Of a stretch of DNA of 52,127 nucleotides, positions 1 to 9,166 are shown in pieces. A program made the translations under genes and the position numbers. This DNA comes from Gammaproteobacteria bacterium. GTDB lineage: Bacteria > Pseudomonadota > Gammaproteobacteria > Steroidobacterales > UBA11654. Position 1 is the stretch's first letter. Every line of letters begins with the position of its first letter. The stretch is from positions 1 to 52,127 of the forward strand of contig NZHP01000013.1 in the NCBI GenBank assembly GCA_002691465.1. Direction: 5' to 3'. The notes under the pieces are model-generated. The model was not told the DNA's origin, searched no databases, and saw only the letters and a list, made by a program, of their open reading frames with translations.

Positions 1-833
1 AAATATTTGCCTTTCTTTTTTAAGCCTTGGAACACCTCTTCTCTCTTTTCCATTTTTGCAATGAAGGTTTCTTTTAAATCGTCTTCATATTTCATTGCGG
101 CATTCCATAGCGCAACATAATTGAGTGATTCGTCCACGCTGTGATCTCGACTGTAATTTATCACCTCTTTTATGCCACTGATTGCCAAGGGAGACTTACT
201 AGCTATTTCTTTGGCTGCATTAATAGCTTGTTCCATCATGGAGTCATGGTCATCTGAGATTGAGCTTATCAAGCCATATTTTAGTGCCTCATCAGCATGA
301 AACTTTCTTCCAGTGAGTGCTAATTCTCTGACAATGCCTTCTGGAATAAGCTTAGGTAATCTCTGAAGTGTACCGACGTCTGCAACCAAACCTAAGTTTG
401 TCTCTTGAATGCAAAAGAATGCATCTTTTGTAGCATATCGAATATCACAGGCACTGATCATGTCCACTCCTCCTCCTACGCATGCTCCTTGAATTGCAAC
501 AATAACCGGAATACGTGACTTTTCGAGTGATGAGAAGCTGTATTGCAAGTCTTTTGTTAGGCGATAAATCGCTTCATTCTGAAGCCCTTGATGTTCATTA
601 TTTCCAGCAAGATCAGAGTCGGTAAAATTTCTAAGATCCATCCCAGCAGTAAAATGTTTTCCTTCTGCAGATATTAATATAACCCTGGCTTTGCCTTCAT
701 TTGAGATCTCATCAATTAAATTTGGCAGCTCAGCCCAGAAGTCCTTAATCATAGTATTGAGCTCTTCACCCCTAGATAGAATCACATGAGCAATATGATC
801 CTTAAGGTTATATTTAAAACATTTGTATTCCAT
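1..833 (-). CDS. Enoyl-CoA hydratase/isomerase family protein, probable delta(3,5)-delta(2,4)-dienoyl-CoA isomerase (3' end outside window)
   Basis: The gene starts at the ATG at 831-833 and runs off the left edge after about 277 codons, so it is partial only because of the window. It is a crotonase-fold protein acting on acyl-CoA. The segment around residues 118-160 (CVGGGVDMISACDIRYATKD, then QETNLG and ADVGTLQRLP) closely resembles mammalian ECH1. Acidic residues D124, E144 and D152 fall at the same spacing (20 and 8 residues) as the ECH1 catalytic trio, which supports double-bond isomerisation in unsaturated fatty acid oxidation rather than plain hydration. It lies 3 bases downstream of the permease gene and is probably co-transcribed with it. 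Substrate is inferred. Confidence 0.85.
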   Translation of the reverse strand, partial: MEYKCFKYNLKDHIAHVILSRGEELNTMIKDFWAELPNLIDEISNEGKARVILISAEGKHFTAGMDLRNFTDSDLAGNNEHQGLQNEAIYRLTKDLQYSFSSLEKSRIPVIVAIQGACVGGGVDMISACDIRYATKDAFFCIQETNLGLVADVGTLQRLPKLIPEGIVRELALTGRKFHADEALKYGLISSISDDHDSMMEQAINAAKEIASKSPLAISGIKEVINYSRDHSVDESLNYVALWNAAMKYEDDLKETFIAKMEKREEVFQGLKKKGKY

Positions 834-836
834 AAT

Positions 837-2177
837 TTATTTCGTTAATTTTCTTAAAATCCAATAAACAATCATAGATGTAATTAGACCAGTCAGGGCC
901 GGCATGATAAAGCTTGGAGAGAAATATGTGCTTGCAGCTCCTGCGATATATGCGATAAAAGCAGAAGGGTTCCATAGTTCTAAGCCCTCAAAACTTCGAC
1001 TATGAAACTTAGCTTTATCAATCACATAGTATTCGATGATAACCGGCCCAATTAAAGGCGGGACGATGCTTGCTAAAACCGCAAGAAATGTAAAGAAATA
1101 TTGATACAAACCAAGCCCTAGAATCGTTCCCAGTATGCCACAAATAACTGTCATAACTCCTTTAGGTCTTTTGAGGATACTTGAAGTTTGAATGACAGGT
1201 AGATATAGGTTTGCATCACCGGTAGTCCATAAAGCCAAACTCATTCCAATGATCCCAATCCACCCTATTATTAGCCCCTCATTCATTAAGATATTTAGAT
1301 CGACGCCTAAGAATGCAGAGAACAATGAGTCGTTCGAAACGACACCGCCAAGAGCCCCCAGTATTTGAAGGAACCATTGTGCAATGATTAAAACAATAAA
1401 AGGAATTGCAATGGCAACCCATGCTTTTTTTGCAAATCTTGTGTATTCAGGCATGACCACCGCACCGACTATCCAAGAACCAATGACGATATTAATAGCC
1501 TCGATTGTTGTCATGGTACTCCCTGATACAAGGTCTATGGACAATGATTGAAAGCCAGATAACCCTCCTGCTTGCATGATATTTAGATAAATTGCATATA
1601 ACCCAATGAAAACCAAAATCGCAACGGATGGAATACTGATTCTCTCTAATCCCTTGACTCCAAAATAGGTAGTAGCTGTATAGAGCAGACCAGCAAAAAT
1701 AGCTGTTATAAGAAATGTTGAAGATGAAAAGATATCAGCAGCGCCAATGCCAGGGTTTAGAGCAAGCGTCCAAGTGATTCCAAATGCACCAACGACAATA
1801 CCCTGCCAACCAATAGTGAGAATTGCGATGAAAAGAACAGGAATATATGCACCAATATTTCCATAAACATAACGGTAAAGAAGCCCACTATTACAAGCAG
1901 TTTTATATCCTATGTATCCAACTACAGCGCCAACAATAAAGTTTGCTAAGTTACCTAGGAAAGTGGTGTATATGATGTCTGGCCAAAAAGGTATGCCATT
2001 CCCAAGCTGAGTACCCGTAAATAGTCCTGTGACAAGAAATCCCCAGCCAAAGGCAAGAGCAAGCAAGGGTCCTGAATTTCTCCTTTGATCCTCCTTTAGA
2101 GCAGTTAAAGGATTATCAGCACTATTCTCTTCAGCAGCTTCATCAAGTGTCCACCATTTCTTAAGCCTATCTAACAT
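837..2177 (-). CDS. NCS1 family permease (cytosine/purine/allantoin type)
   Basis: A 446-residue protein with about twelve hydrophobic segments, matching the nucleobase:cation symporter-1 family (CodB/PucI-like). The N-terminus carries DNPLTALKEDQRRNSG, then a first membrane segment with GWGFLVTGLFTGTQLGNG, typical of this family, and a short cytoplasmic tail. I prefer the ATG at 2177 over the TTG one codon upstream because GGAG then sits 7 bases before the start. It precedes the crotonase-family gene by 3 bases. Substrate cannot be told from sequence; cytosine, purines, hydantoin and allantoin are all transported by relatives. The hyuA/hyuB genes lie 15 kb away and do not prove a link. Confidence 0.85.
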   Translation of the reverse strand: MLDRLKKWWTLDEAAEENSADNPLTALKEDQRRNSGPLLALAFGWGFLVTGLFTGTQLGNGIPFWPDIIYTTFLGNLANFIVGAVVGYIGYKTACNSGLLYRYVYGNIGAYIPVLFIAILTIGWQGIVVGAFGITWTLALNPGIGAADIFSSSTFLITAIFAGLLYTATTYFGVKGLERISIPSVAILVFIGLYAIYLNIMQAGGLSGFQSLSIDLVSGSTMTTIEAINIVIGSWIVGAVVMPEYTRFAKKAWVAIAIPFIVLIIAQWFLQILGALGGVVSNDSLFSAFLGVDLNILMNEGLIIGWIGIIGMSLALWTTGDANLYLPVIQTSSILKRPKGVMTVICGILGTILGLGLYQYFFTFLAVLASIVPPLIGPVIIEYYVIDKAKFHSRSFEGLELWNPSAFIAYIAGAASTYFSPSFIMPALTGLITSMIVYWILRKLTK

Positions 2178-2234
2178 CAAGTTACTCCGAAATAATCAAT
2201 CTATTACCTTAAATAAAAAACTCAAAAGCGCAAT

Positions 2235-2271
2235 AAAAAAAACCCCAGCTGTTTCTAGCCAGGGTTTTTTT
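2235..2271 (-). terminator. Rho-independent terminator of the TonB-dependent receptor gene
   Basis: On the minus strand this reads CCCTGGCT, a six-base loop AGAAAC, AGCTGGGG, then eight T. The 8-bp stem is complete if two G-U wobbles are allowed. It starts 20 bases past the receptor stop codon. The A-tract on the other arm means it could also work in the plus direction. It separates the receptor from the permease gene. Confidence 0.85.
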
Positions 2272-2291
2272 AATTGAACTTCTATTAATGA

Positions 2292-4853
2292 TTAGAAATC
2301 ATAAGAAATTCTAAGACCAATATTTCTAGGCCTCAATGGAGACACAGAAATACCTTGGAAGGCTGTGAATACAGCAAATGCACTCGGTGAAGCAAAATCA
2401 CTCCATCTAGTACATGCTGACCATGCTTCCTCATCAGTTAGGTTATTAACATAAAGCTCCATTCGAAGATCATCTCTTTGAATACCACCACGAGCATTCA
2501 TAAGAGTATAGCTATCGCATGTGGCCAGATTACTCTCATCTGCATATGTTTCACCAAAGTAGTTAAGATCTGCTCTAAAGAACATATCCCAACCATTATT
2601 CATGGTGTTTTTATAAGAAGCACTCAATGAACCCATATCTTCAGGGTATCTTGGCATGGTATTGCCAGCCATCTGAGAATATTTCGCAAAAGCGCTTACA
2701 AAGTTGTACTGATAGTCGTTGAATTCAGAATCTGCCATTCCTAATGTTCCAGTTAATGTCCAGTTTTCATTCAGGGCCATATTACCCTCAATTTCAATTC
2801 CAGAAATCTCTGAATCACCCATCGTGGCGAAGTTCCTCACGTTGTATACGAGGTTACCGGCAGTATCTCTAACCTGATCACCGATTGCATTACAAACTCT
2901 ATTGGCAGCAGTTCCACCAATATCAGCAGCTCTACATGACTCGTTTACCACAGCAGTACTTCTTCCCTTCTGGTTAGCCCAGTCCGCTTGATAAAGTGCA
3001 ACTGCAAGCGTTGCTCTGCCGTCTAGCAGTGTTCCTTTCCAACCAATTTCCATGCTATCAAGTTCTTCTTCTTCAAGAAATCTCCTCACGTTTGGCTGAG
3101 TAGCTCTGTATTGCTCTAGCTCGTAATCTGTTGCATTCGCTACAGCATCATTTGCTTTACCTGGAAGTACACCTTGTGAAAAACTTGCATAGAACATTGA
3201 GTCATCATTCGGTGTGTATCTCAAGATTACACGTGGAAGAGTGTTATCGAACTCAAGCCTATTTAGATTTGCTCTCGCAAAGATTTGCTCAATCTCCTCT
3301 TCTTGTCTCCTGATCTCTACACTCAACGTCAATGTATCGCTGATGTCATAATCTATTCCTGCGTAAATACCTGTTGAGACTACATTGTCTGAGTTGTTAC
3401 CAGAACCTGTATCAACAGAGTTATTGCCTCTATAACCATTTGGTAAGAATGGCGCACAAGGTCTATTCTGAGGCTCAGATATATTTGCGCCTCCCCACGG
3501 AATTGGCATACCAAAACTGTTTACACATTCAATGATAATCGCTCCGCCTTGTCCTCTGTGGATAAAGTTTTGCTGATATCTATTCGCACCAATAATCCAT
3601 CTGAGACGTCCATCTTGGTTGCTCACATATTTAATATCATAAGTCCTATCATGAGAGATATATGGATCTCTAGAAGTTGAGTTGCTTTGTGCACTGTAGT
3701 CAAAATCTCTTACCCACATTGTTGCAACGTGATTGTATCCAGCGCTAGCCTCGATTGTTCCACCATTGTCCATATCATATGTAAAGTTAGCATTGACTCG
3801 ATCAATGTCTCTAGCCATACCATGTGAACCAACAGCAAGTGTAGGAACTTTTCCGTCAAAGCTTGTAGACACAGGACTCCCACCAAACAACCAATTAGAT
3901 GCTAGGGAGCTCATGACAGTATTCATATCGATGACATTGGTACCGCCGAAATAGTCTATTGCTTGACCTGGTCCAGGAACATTTCCACATACATACCCTG
4001 AAGGGTTAACAGTTGGGTTAGCTGGATCGCCAGTTGAAACAGTTTTACCGGTACAAGAATCATTTCTATAACCTAGAATATAACCACCTGCAGGTCCACC
4101 GTCTCTGTCTTCACTGTGGAAAGCTCTGAGTTTTAATTTCCAGTTATCGCCTTTAGCAACAAGACTACCAATGATCGATTCTGTTTGCTCGGCACCCATA
4201 TCACCACCATCTGAAGCGGTAAATATCCCGTCTCTTTCATAAGATTTAACAGCAACACGTCCAGACAGCATGTCTGTAATTGGACCTTCGAACGAGCCAT
4301 AAAAAATCATCTCACCGTCTTCACCAAGCGTTAGATCGATGCTACCCTCAGTTTCTTCCGTGTTTGGATCCTTTGTAATATAGTTCACTGCTCCACCAAA
4401 AGTAGAACGCCCATATAGAGCTGATTGAGGCCCTTTAACAACCTCAACTCGAGAAACCTCTTCCAATGGAATTGAGTGATAACCACCAATCACATAGATT
4501 CCATCAACAAACATTGTTGCAATATTTAGTGAAGGATCCTCGGATAGACTATTGACGTTCATGCCCCTGAATCTTAATTGCGAATTAACTCTTCCCGGTG
4601 CTTGACCGCCTTGACCAGAGTGCTGGAAACCAGCAACTTGCAATGAAAGATCTTCAAGGTTTTTGAATCCACTTTCCTTAATATCTTCTTCAGTAAAGAC
4701 TGATATTGAAAGCGGGATTTCAGACAGATTTTCCTGTCTTTTACGAGCCGTAACTACTATTTCCTCTAATGTGTCTTGGGCGTATAATCCTGGAGATAAG
4801 ACCCCGCTCATTACGACAAAGAAAACACTAGATAAAACAATTAGCTTTTTCAT
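2292..4853 (-). CDS. TonB-dependent outer membrane receptor
   Basis: An 853-residue receptor for high-affinity uptake across the outer membrane. The start is placed at the ATG at 4853, not at the upstream ATG at 4925, because it gives a clean signal peptide (MKKLIVLSSVFFVVMSG, ending near LYAQ) and has AGGGGA 8 bases upstream. The mature N-terminus carries a TonB-box-like EEIVVTARKRQ, followed by a plug domain (SISVFTEEDI ... VEVVKGPQSALYGRSTFGGAVNYITKDP) and a C-terminal beta-barrel ending in LRISYDF with the expected terminal Phe. It resembles the large class found in Cellvibrionales, sphingomonads and SAR86. Ligand unknown. Energy would come from a TonB/ExbBD system such as that at 23.8-29.3 kb. 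Confidence 0.95.
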   Translation of the reverse strand: MKKLIVLSSVFFVVMSGVLSPGLYAQDTLEEIVVTARKRQENLSEIPLSISVFTEEDIKESGFKNLEDLSLQVAGFQHSGQGGQAPGRVNSQLRFRGMNVNSLSEDPSLNIATMFVDGIYVIGGYHSIPLEEVSRVEVVKGPQSALYGRSTFGGAVNYITKDPNTEETEGSIDLTLGEDGEMIFYGSFEGPITDMLSGRVAVKSYERDGIFTASDGGDMGAEQTESIIGSLVAKGDNWKLKLRAFHSEDRDGGPAGGYILGYRNDSCTGKTVSTGDPANPTVNPSGYVCGNVPGPGQAIDYFGGTNVIDMNTVMSSLASNWLFGGSPVSTSFDGKVPTLAVGSHGMARDIDRVNANFTYDMDNGGTIEASAGYNHVATMWVRDFDYSAQSNSTSRDPYISHDRTYDIKYVSNQDGRLRWIIGANRYQQNFIHRGQGGAIIIECVNSFGMPIPWGGANISEPQNRPCAPFLPNGYRGNNSVDTGSGNNSDNVVSTGIYAGIDYDISDTLTLSVEIRRQEEEIEQIFARANLNRLEFDNTLPRVILRYTPNDDSMFYASFSQGVLPGKANDAVANATDYELEQYRATQPNVRRFLEEEELDSMEIGWKGTLLDGRATLAVALYQADWANQKGRSTAVVNESCRAADIGGTAANRVCNAIGDQVRDTAGNLVYNVRNFATMGDSEISGIEIEGNMALNENWTLTGTLGMADSEFNDYQYNFVSAFAKYSQMAGNTMPRYPEDMGSLSASYKNTMNNGWDMFFRADLNYFGETYADESNLATCDSYTLMNARGGIQRDDLRMELYVNNLTDEEAWSACTRWSDFASPSAFAVFTAFQGISVSPLRPRNIGLRISYDF

Positions 4854-4947
4854 ATAAGTTCCCCTAATTAAAAAATTTGTCTGATAAATCATACTACATA
4901 GATATGACAGTTGACTACCAAACATGTTGTTATTTCACCACAGAACG

Positions 4948-5682
4948 CTAGTAAAGATCAACTAGCTCATAGTAGGTTTGCATGTATCCACCAACGGCAC
5001 CTTTCAGAAAAAGATAATCACCGTCGTTTGTGCACCATATGTCATAGGGTGGATGATCCTGAGGAAGACCAGGAGTGCCTACAAATCTGAAATGCAGAGC
5101 ATCAAATGTTCCGGCCCCAACTGTGACCTCCTCTTCTCCCACATACTCTATGTTCATCGTGATTGGAAAAAGCATAGGTCCAGTGGCCCCCCTATGATCT
5201 GGAGAAGACAAAAGAATCTCACCTGTATTTTGAATTTTCTCACCACTGTTCCTATCAAAAAGTCTTAAATGCCAGGCATCGCATGCAATAGCATGATTCT
5301 GAAAAGTTTTTAAGTGTCCATTTGTGTTCATTTTCTGACTCACACGGCCTTCTAGCGCTGTAGTCGTCTCACACTCGGCAAATCCATCACTAAAATTAAA
5401 CCATCCAGATCCCATGAATTGATCATCGACTGAAATTCTTACAAAGCAGTCTGTTGGAAGCCAGTTTTCATCTAAGGAGTATGTGATGTCTCTCATAACT
5501 GCTGGGCGATCATCAATCTCACAATGAGCCACTATTTTTCTATGACCATTTGAATGTTTGTTGATGATGAAATTCTCTCTTCCTCTTTCTTGACCTTTTC
5601 TATCTTCCTTATTTGAGAGATAAATGATCTTTCCCATGACTGTTTCATGGTCAATTTGTATGATGCTTTCTTTATCGTTCAT
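4948..5682 (-). CDS. Hypothetical protein, coupled to upstream lipoprotein
   Basis: I do not recognise this 244-residue protein. It has no signal peptide or membrane segment and is rich in acidic residues and beta-type sequence. Its C-terminal third (EEEVTVGAGTFDALHFRFVG ... YDIWCTNDGDYLFLKG) resembles the closing part of DUF3108-like proteins, where a threonine/phenylalanine-rich strand pair precedes a repeated YDIW-type strand; this likeness is weak. The ATG at 5682 overlaps the upstream stop in an ATGA junction, so the two are translationally coupled. A GAGGAGT ribosome site sits just upstream of the ATG. The gene is followed after 94 bases by the TonB receptor on the same strand. Confidence 0.7.
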   Translation of the reverse strand: MNDKESIIQIDHETVMGKIIYLSNKEDRKGQERGRENFIINKHSNGHRKIVAHCEIDDRPAVMRDITYSLDENWLPTDCFVRISVDDQFMGSGWFNFSDGFAECETTTALEGRVSQKMNTNGHLKTFQNHAIACDAWHLRLFDRNSGEKIQNTGEILLSSPDHRGATGPMLFPITMNIEYVGEEEVTVGAGTFDALHFRFVGTPGLPQDHPPYDIWCTNDGDYLFLKGAVGGYMQTYYELVDLY

Positions 5683-6179
5683 GACTCCTCCTTATCGAAG
5701 CTGTCTAGTTCTCTTGTAATTTCTGGTTCACCAGTGACTTCTGGCTCTACTTTTTCCAAAGGTTCTGCTTTTCCAAATTGAACCATTAGGTTATAAAGTC
5801 CTGTTTCATCGAGTTCTGTGACATTGGTAATGGAATACCTAGGCTGAAAGATATCATTTGCAATGATCAGCTCATCTCCAGCATAACCACATATTCTCCC
5901 TGTCCAACTTCTAAAACTGATCATATCAGATCCACCAAGATCAAGGTTAGCAGGACTGATTTTAAGATGATACGCTCGTTTCCTAGGTCTCCCATACACA
6001 ATCAGGTTTCCTCTATCTAAGACTTCATAATCATTGATGCTTGAAGTATTAAAACATGACGATCTTGTGCTTGTATTTACGCTTGATTTTGTTCCTGACA
6101 ATTCTCCATCTGAAGCACATCCAATGATGGCCAAATTGATGAATATGATTGGGATTAATTTTGAGATTTTGCTTTTGAC
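5679..6179 (-). CDS. Putative lipoprotein with apparently non-canonical start codon (GTC)
   Basis: The longest reading with a usual start begins at a TTG at 6134, giving MAIIGC, too short for a signal peptide. Extending the open frame upstream gives KSKISKLIPIIFINLAIIGC: a basic N-region, hydrophobic core and lipobox (I-I-G-C) with Cys21 as the lipidated residue. No ATG, GTG or TTG occurs before the in-frame TAA except that TTG. A strong AGGAG (6187-6191) lies 7 bases before an in-frame GTC at 6179, so I place the start there, giving 166 residues. The rest is unrecognised, with an acidic Pro/Glu-rich tail (EPLEKVEPEVTGEPEIT). It is coupled by ATGA to the next gene. Confidence 0.55.
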   Translation of the reverse strand, partial: VKSKISKLIPIIFINLAIIGCASDGELSGTKSSVNTSTRSSCFNTSSINDYEVLDRGNLIVYGRPRKRAYHLKISPANLDLGGSDMISFRSWTGRICGYAGDELIIANDIFQPRYSITNVTELDETGLYNLMVQFGKAEPLEKVEPEVTGEPEITRELDSFDKEES

Positions 6180-6186
6180 TTCTCTT

Positions 6187-6191
6187 CTCCT
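6187..6191 (-). promoter_or_regulatory. Ribosome binding site deciding the lipoprotein start
   Basis: AGGAG on the minus strand, 7 bases before the in-frame GTC at 6177-6179. No usual start codon lies at this distance. It is the main support for initiation upstream of the TTG at 6134. Confidence 0.5.
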
Positions 6192-6274
6192 GATTTAACT
6201 ATTATTTTCTGCCATTTTAAGTCAGAATACTTCAAATTATATAACTGTTCATAAAACAATCACAAAAATAACCT

Positions 6275-7027
6275 ATGGAAAAGATATTAGTTTGCATAAA
6301 ACGCGTTATTGACTACAACGTCAAAATAAGAGTCAAGCCAGACGAAACAGGAGTCGTTACAGAAGGGGTAAAAATGAGCATCAACCCTTTTGATGAAATC
6401 GCTCTAGAGGAAGCCCTCAGAATTAAAGAAAATGGAGATGCTTCAGAAGTCATCGTCATTTCAATTGGACCAGACGACTCCCAACAACAGCTGAGAACAG
6501 GATTGGCGATGGGAGCAGATCGGGCAGTTCTAATAAAGCACGATGAGGAAATAGAGCCTTTAACTGTCGCAAAAGCACTTTCTGAAATCGTTGAGAAAGA
6601 AAAGCCAGGTTTAATCCTGATGGGTAAACAAGCGATCGATGACGATTGTAGCCAAACTGGTCAGATACTCGCTCAGCTATGTTCAATTCCGCAAGCAACC
6701 TTTGTGTCTCAAGTATCAATAGAGGGAGAGAAAGCAACAGTCGTCAGAGAGATCGACCAGGGTTTAGAAACTCTCGAGATTGATCTGCCTGCAATCATCA
6801 CAACAGATCTGAGGTTGAACGAGCCGAGATATGTGAAACTTCCTGACATCATGAAAGCAAAGAAAAAGACCCTTGATATCATTGAGTCATCTGAAATGGA
6901 AACAGATTTTAGTTCTTCAATTGAGGTGATCGCTGTTACACCGCCTCCTCCAAGAGAATCAGGCATTATGGTTGAAGATGTTGATCAACTTTTTGCAGCG
7001 CTTAAAGAAAAAGGATTGATGTCATGA
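6275..7027 (+). CDS. etfB: Electron transfer flavoprotein, beta subunit
   Basis: A 250-residue EtfB, the AMP-binding subunit of the heterodimer that takes electrons from acyl-CoA and related dehydrogenases to ETF:quinone oxidoreductase. It begins MEKILVCIKRVIDYNVKIRVKPD and contains the characteristic SINPFDEIALEEALRIKE segment, the GADRAVLI motif and the QAIDDDCSQTGQILAQL segment. The ATG at 6275 has no obvious Shine-Dalgarno; an A-rich leader precedes it. The stop overlaps etfA in an ATGA junction. Its presence fits the fatty acid and branched-chain catabolism genes nearby. Confidence 0.95.
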   Translation: MEKILVCIKRVIDYNVKIRVKPDETGVVTEGVKMSINPFDEIALEEALRIKENGDASEVIVISIGPDDSQQQLRTGLAMGADRAVLIKHDEEIEPLTVAKALSEIVEKEKPGLILMGKQAIDDDCSQTGQILAQLCSIPQATFVSQVSIEGEKATVVREIDQGLETLEIDLPAIITTDLRLNEPRYVKLPDIMKAKKKTLDIIESSEMETDFSSSIEVIAVTPPPPRESGIMVEDVDQLFAALKEKGLMS

Positions 7028-7962
7028 GCAAGGTTCTTATAGTTGCAGATCATTTTGATGGCGATCTTCTGGCATCAACATCCAAAACAGTAAATTGTGC
7101 CTCTGAAATCTCAGAAGACATTGATATTCTGGTGCTAGAGAAAGATTCCATTATCTCGCCGCAAGCAAGTACGATTGATTCAGTAAAAAATGTACTTTCG
7201 ATAAGTAATGAAGCATTTGAGCATCCGATCGCATCAAGTATGGCACCAGTGGTAGCAGAGATAGCAAATGACTACGATTGCATTCTTCTACCATCTACTA
7301 CATTTGGCAGAGACTTAGCTCCTAGAATTTCAGCAATACTCGATGTTAATCAGGTGACCGACATCATGTCTGTTGAAGGACCAAGATTATTTAAAAGACC
7401 AATTTATGCCGGCAATGCAATACAAACAATAAAAGTAGCAGACGGCCAAAAGATATTGGCAACGGTCAGAACCGCATCTTTTAAAGAGCTTGGAAACTCT
7501 AACAATGCAAATGTGATAGATACTGATATGCCAGCGGTTGATGTTCCAAGCCATACAAGATATGGCGGAGTTCAATCTGAAAAAACAGAAAGACCCGATC
7601 TTCAGGTTGCATCAACAGTTATTTCTGGAGGTCGTGGTGTCGGTAGCGCAGATAATTTTGAATTGCTATATGAGCTTGCAGATAAGTTAGGGGCCTCAGT
7701 TGGTGCATCAAGGGCAGCTGTTGATGCAGGCTTTGTTCCAAATGACATGCAAGTTGGACAGACAGGAAAGATTATTGCTCCTGAACTTTACTTCGCGCTA
7801 GGTATCTCAGGTGCCATTCAGCACATAGCTGGAATTAAGGATGCTGGAACAATCGTTGCTGTTAATAAAGATGCAGATGCTCCCATTTTTGAGATAGCTG
7901 ACATTGGTATAGTTACAGATCTTTTTGAATTCATACCCGAATTGATCTCTAAGCTTGACTAA
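7024..7962 (+). CDS. etfA: Electron transfer flavoprotein, alpha subunit
   Basis: A 312-residue EtfA, FAD-binding partner of EtfB. The C-terminal FAD domain is intact: [20 protein letters not shown], then [40 protein letters not shown] and the [20 protein letters not shown] segment. Translation is coupled to etfB by ATGA. The last eight bases overlap the TTG-initiated MFS gene. Confidence 0.95.
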   Translation: MSKVLIVADHFDGDLLASTSKTVNCASEISEDIDILVLEKDSIISPQASTIDSVKNVLSISNEAFEHPIASSMAPVVAEIANDYDCILLPSTTFGRDLAPRISAILDVNQVTDIMSVEGPRLFKRPIYAGNAIQTIKVADGQKILATVRTASFKELGNSNNANVIDTDMPAVDVPSHTRYGGVQSEKTERPDLQVASTVISGGRGVGSADNFELLYELADKLGASVGASRAAVDAGFVPNDMQVGQTGKIIAPELYFALGISGAIQHIAGIKDAGTIVAVNKDADAPIFEIADIGIVTDLFEFIPELISKLD

Positions 7963-9166
7963 CTCATTAAGTTATAGAAAACCCTCCACCCTCCTTTTAG
8001 GATTTGCGAGCGGTATGTCTCCTTTTGGCATGGCAATTGTCGTCCCAACACTGGAACTATTTGCAAATGAATTCGAATCCAGTTATTCCACCATTCAATT
8101 CATTATTTCAGCTTATTTGTTTGGTTTAGCGATTGCTCAGCCATTTATGGGATTTTTATCCGATAAACTTGGCAGAAAGCCAGTTATGATCTCGGGAATC
8201 ATTCTATTCATTATTGCTTCATACGTATGCATGACGGCAGAGACTCTTTCAACCCTGATCATTGCAAGATTTTTCCAGGGTGTCGGAGCGAGTGTTGGTA
8301 CCGTGACATCAAGAGCAATTATCAGAGATAGCTATCCTGGTGATGAGGCTGCAAAGCCACTTTCTAGAGTGACAGCCACAATGGGTATGGCTCCGATGAT
8401 TGCACCAGTAGTTGGGGCGATTGCACTCTCGATATTAGGATCGCCAAGTGGAATTTTTCTGATTACTTTATTGATTGGATTTTTGATTCTTATTCCAGTC
8501 CTCTTATTTTTGCCAGAAACAGTCATTAAGGTTGACTCACAAAAGACTCAAGCCAGTTGGTATAAGAACTACTACAAACTAATGAGATCAGAGACATTTG
8601 TAGGATCAACATTTATCTACGGGTTTACTACAGGTAGTTTCTTTGCAATCTTAGCAGTTGGTTCTACTGTTTTTTCGAAAGATCTAGGTATTGAGAGCAC
8701 AGGTTTTGGTTTGATTTGGAGTTCATTGACAATCTTGTATGCTTCAGGATCATTTTTTGCTGGAAATCTCACAGCTAGAATAGGACTTATGAGGGTCTTA
8801 AGTATAGGAGCGATGCTTAATCTGGCAGCAGGATTTTTGTTTGCATTATTGATATATCTGACAGGTACAAATATATTCTCAATAGTCTTCCCACTTTCTC
8901 TTATGTTTTTTGCTCATGGCTTTATTGTTTCAATGTCCATGGCTAAAGCTGTTAGTGATTTCCCCAATATAGCTGGTGCAAGTTCAGGACTCTCAAGCTC
9001 ATTGGGCTTAGTAACTGGGGGCATGTTCAGTATTTTATCTGGATCAATATATTCAGGTGAATTCTTTCCAATTGCTATTATTGTATGGCTTTCAACATGC
9101 TTTTGTTATTTGTGTTTTCTGCTTGTTCGTTCTGGCGACAAAAAGAAAGCAATACAAATTTCTTAG
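7955..9166 (+). CDS. Bcr/CflA-type MFS drug efflux transporter
   Basis: A 403-residue protein of the major facilitator superfamily, DHA1 group, with about twelve membrane segments. Motif A is visible as GFLSDKLGRKPVMISG, and the fourth segment region RFFQGVGASVGTVTSRAIIRD matches Bcr/CflA multidrug exporters (bicyclomycin/chloramphenicol type). The start is a TTG lying inside the end of etfA, placing a short basic N-terminus before the first membrane segment as in relatives; the next Met lies inside that segment. Natural substrate unknown. Its stop shares four bases with the convergent gene at 9163. Confidence 0.85.
   Translation: MTNSLSYRKPSTLLLGFASGMSPFGMAIVVPTLELFANEFESSYSTIQFIISAYLFGLAIAQPFMGFLSDKLGRKPVMISGIILFIIASYVCMTAETLSTLIIARFFQGVGASVGTVTSRAIIRDSYPGDEAAKPLSRVTATMGMAPMIAPVVGAIALSILGSPSGIFLITLLIGFLILIPVLLFLPETVIKVDSQKTQASWYKNYYKLMRSETFVGSTFIYGFTTGSFFAILAVGSTVFSKDLGIESTGFGLIWSSLTILYASGSFFAGNLTARIGLMRVLSIGAMLNLAAGFLFALLIYLTGTNIFSIVFPLSLMFFAHGFIVSMSMAKAVSDFPNIAGASSGLSSSLGLVTGGMFSILSGSIYSGEFFPIAIIVWLSTCFCYLCFLLVRSGDKKKAIQIS

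Noticed and set aside
4854-4925. N-terminal extension of the TonB receptor from ATG 4925
   Set aside because: The extension has no ribosome site and would bury the signal peptide; ATG 4853 has both signal peptide and AGGGGA.
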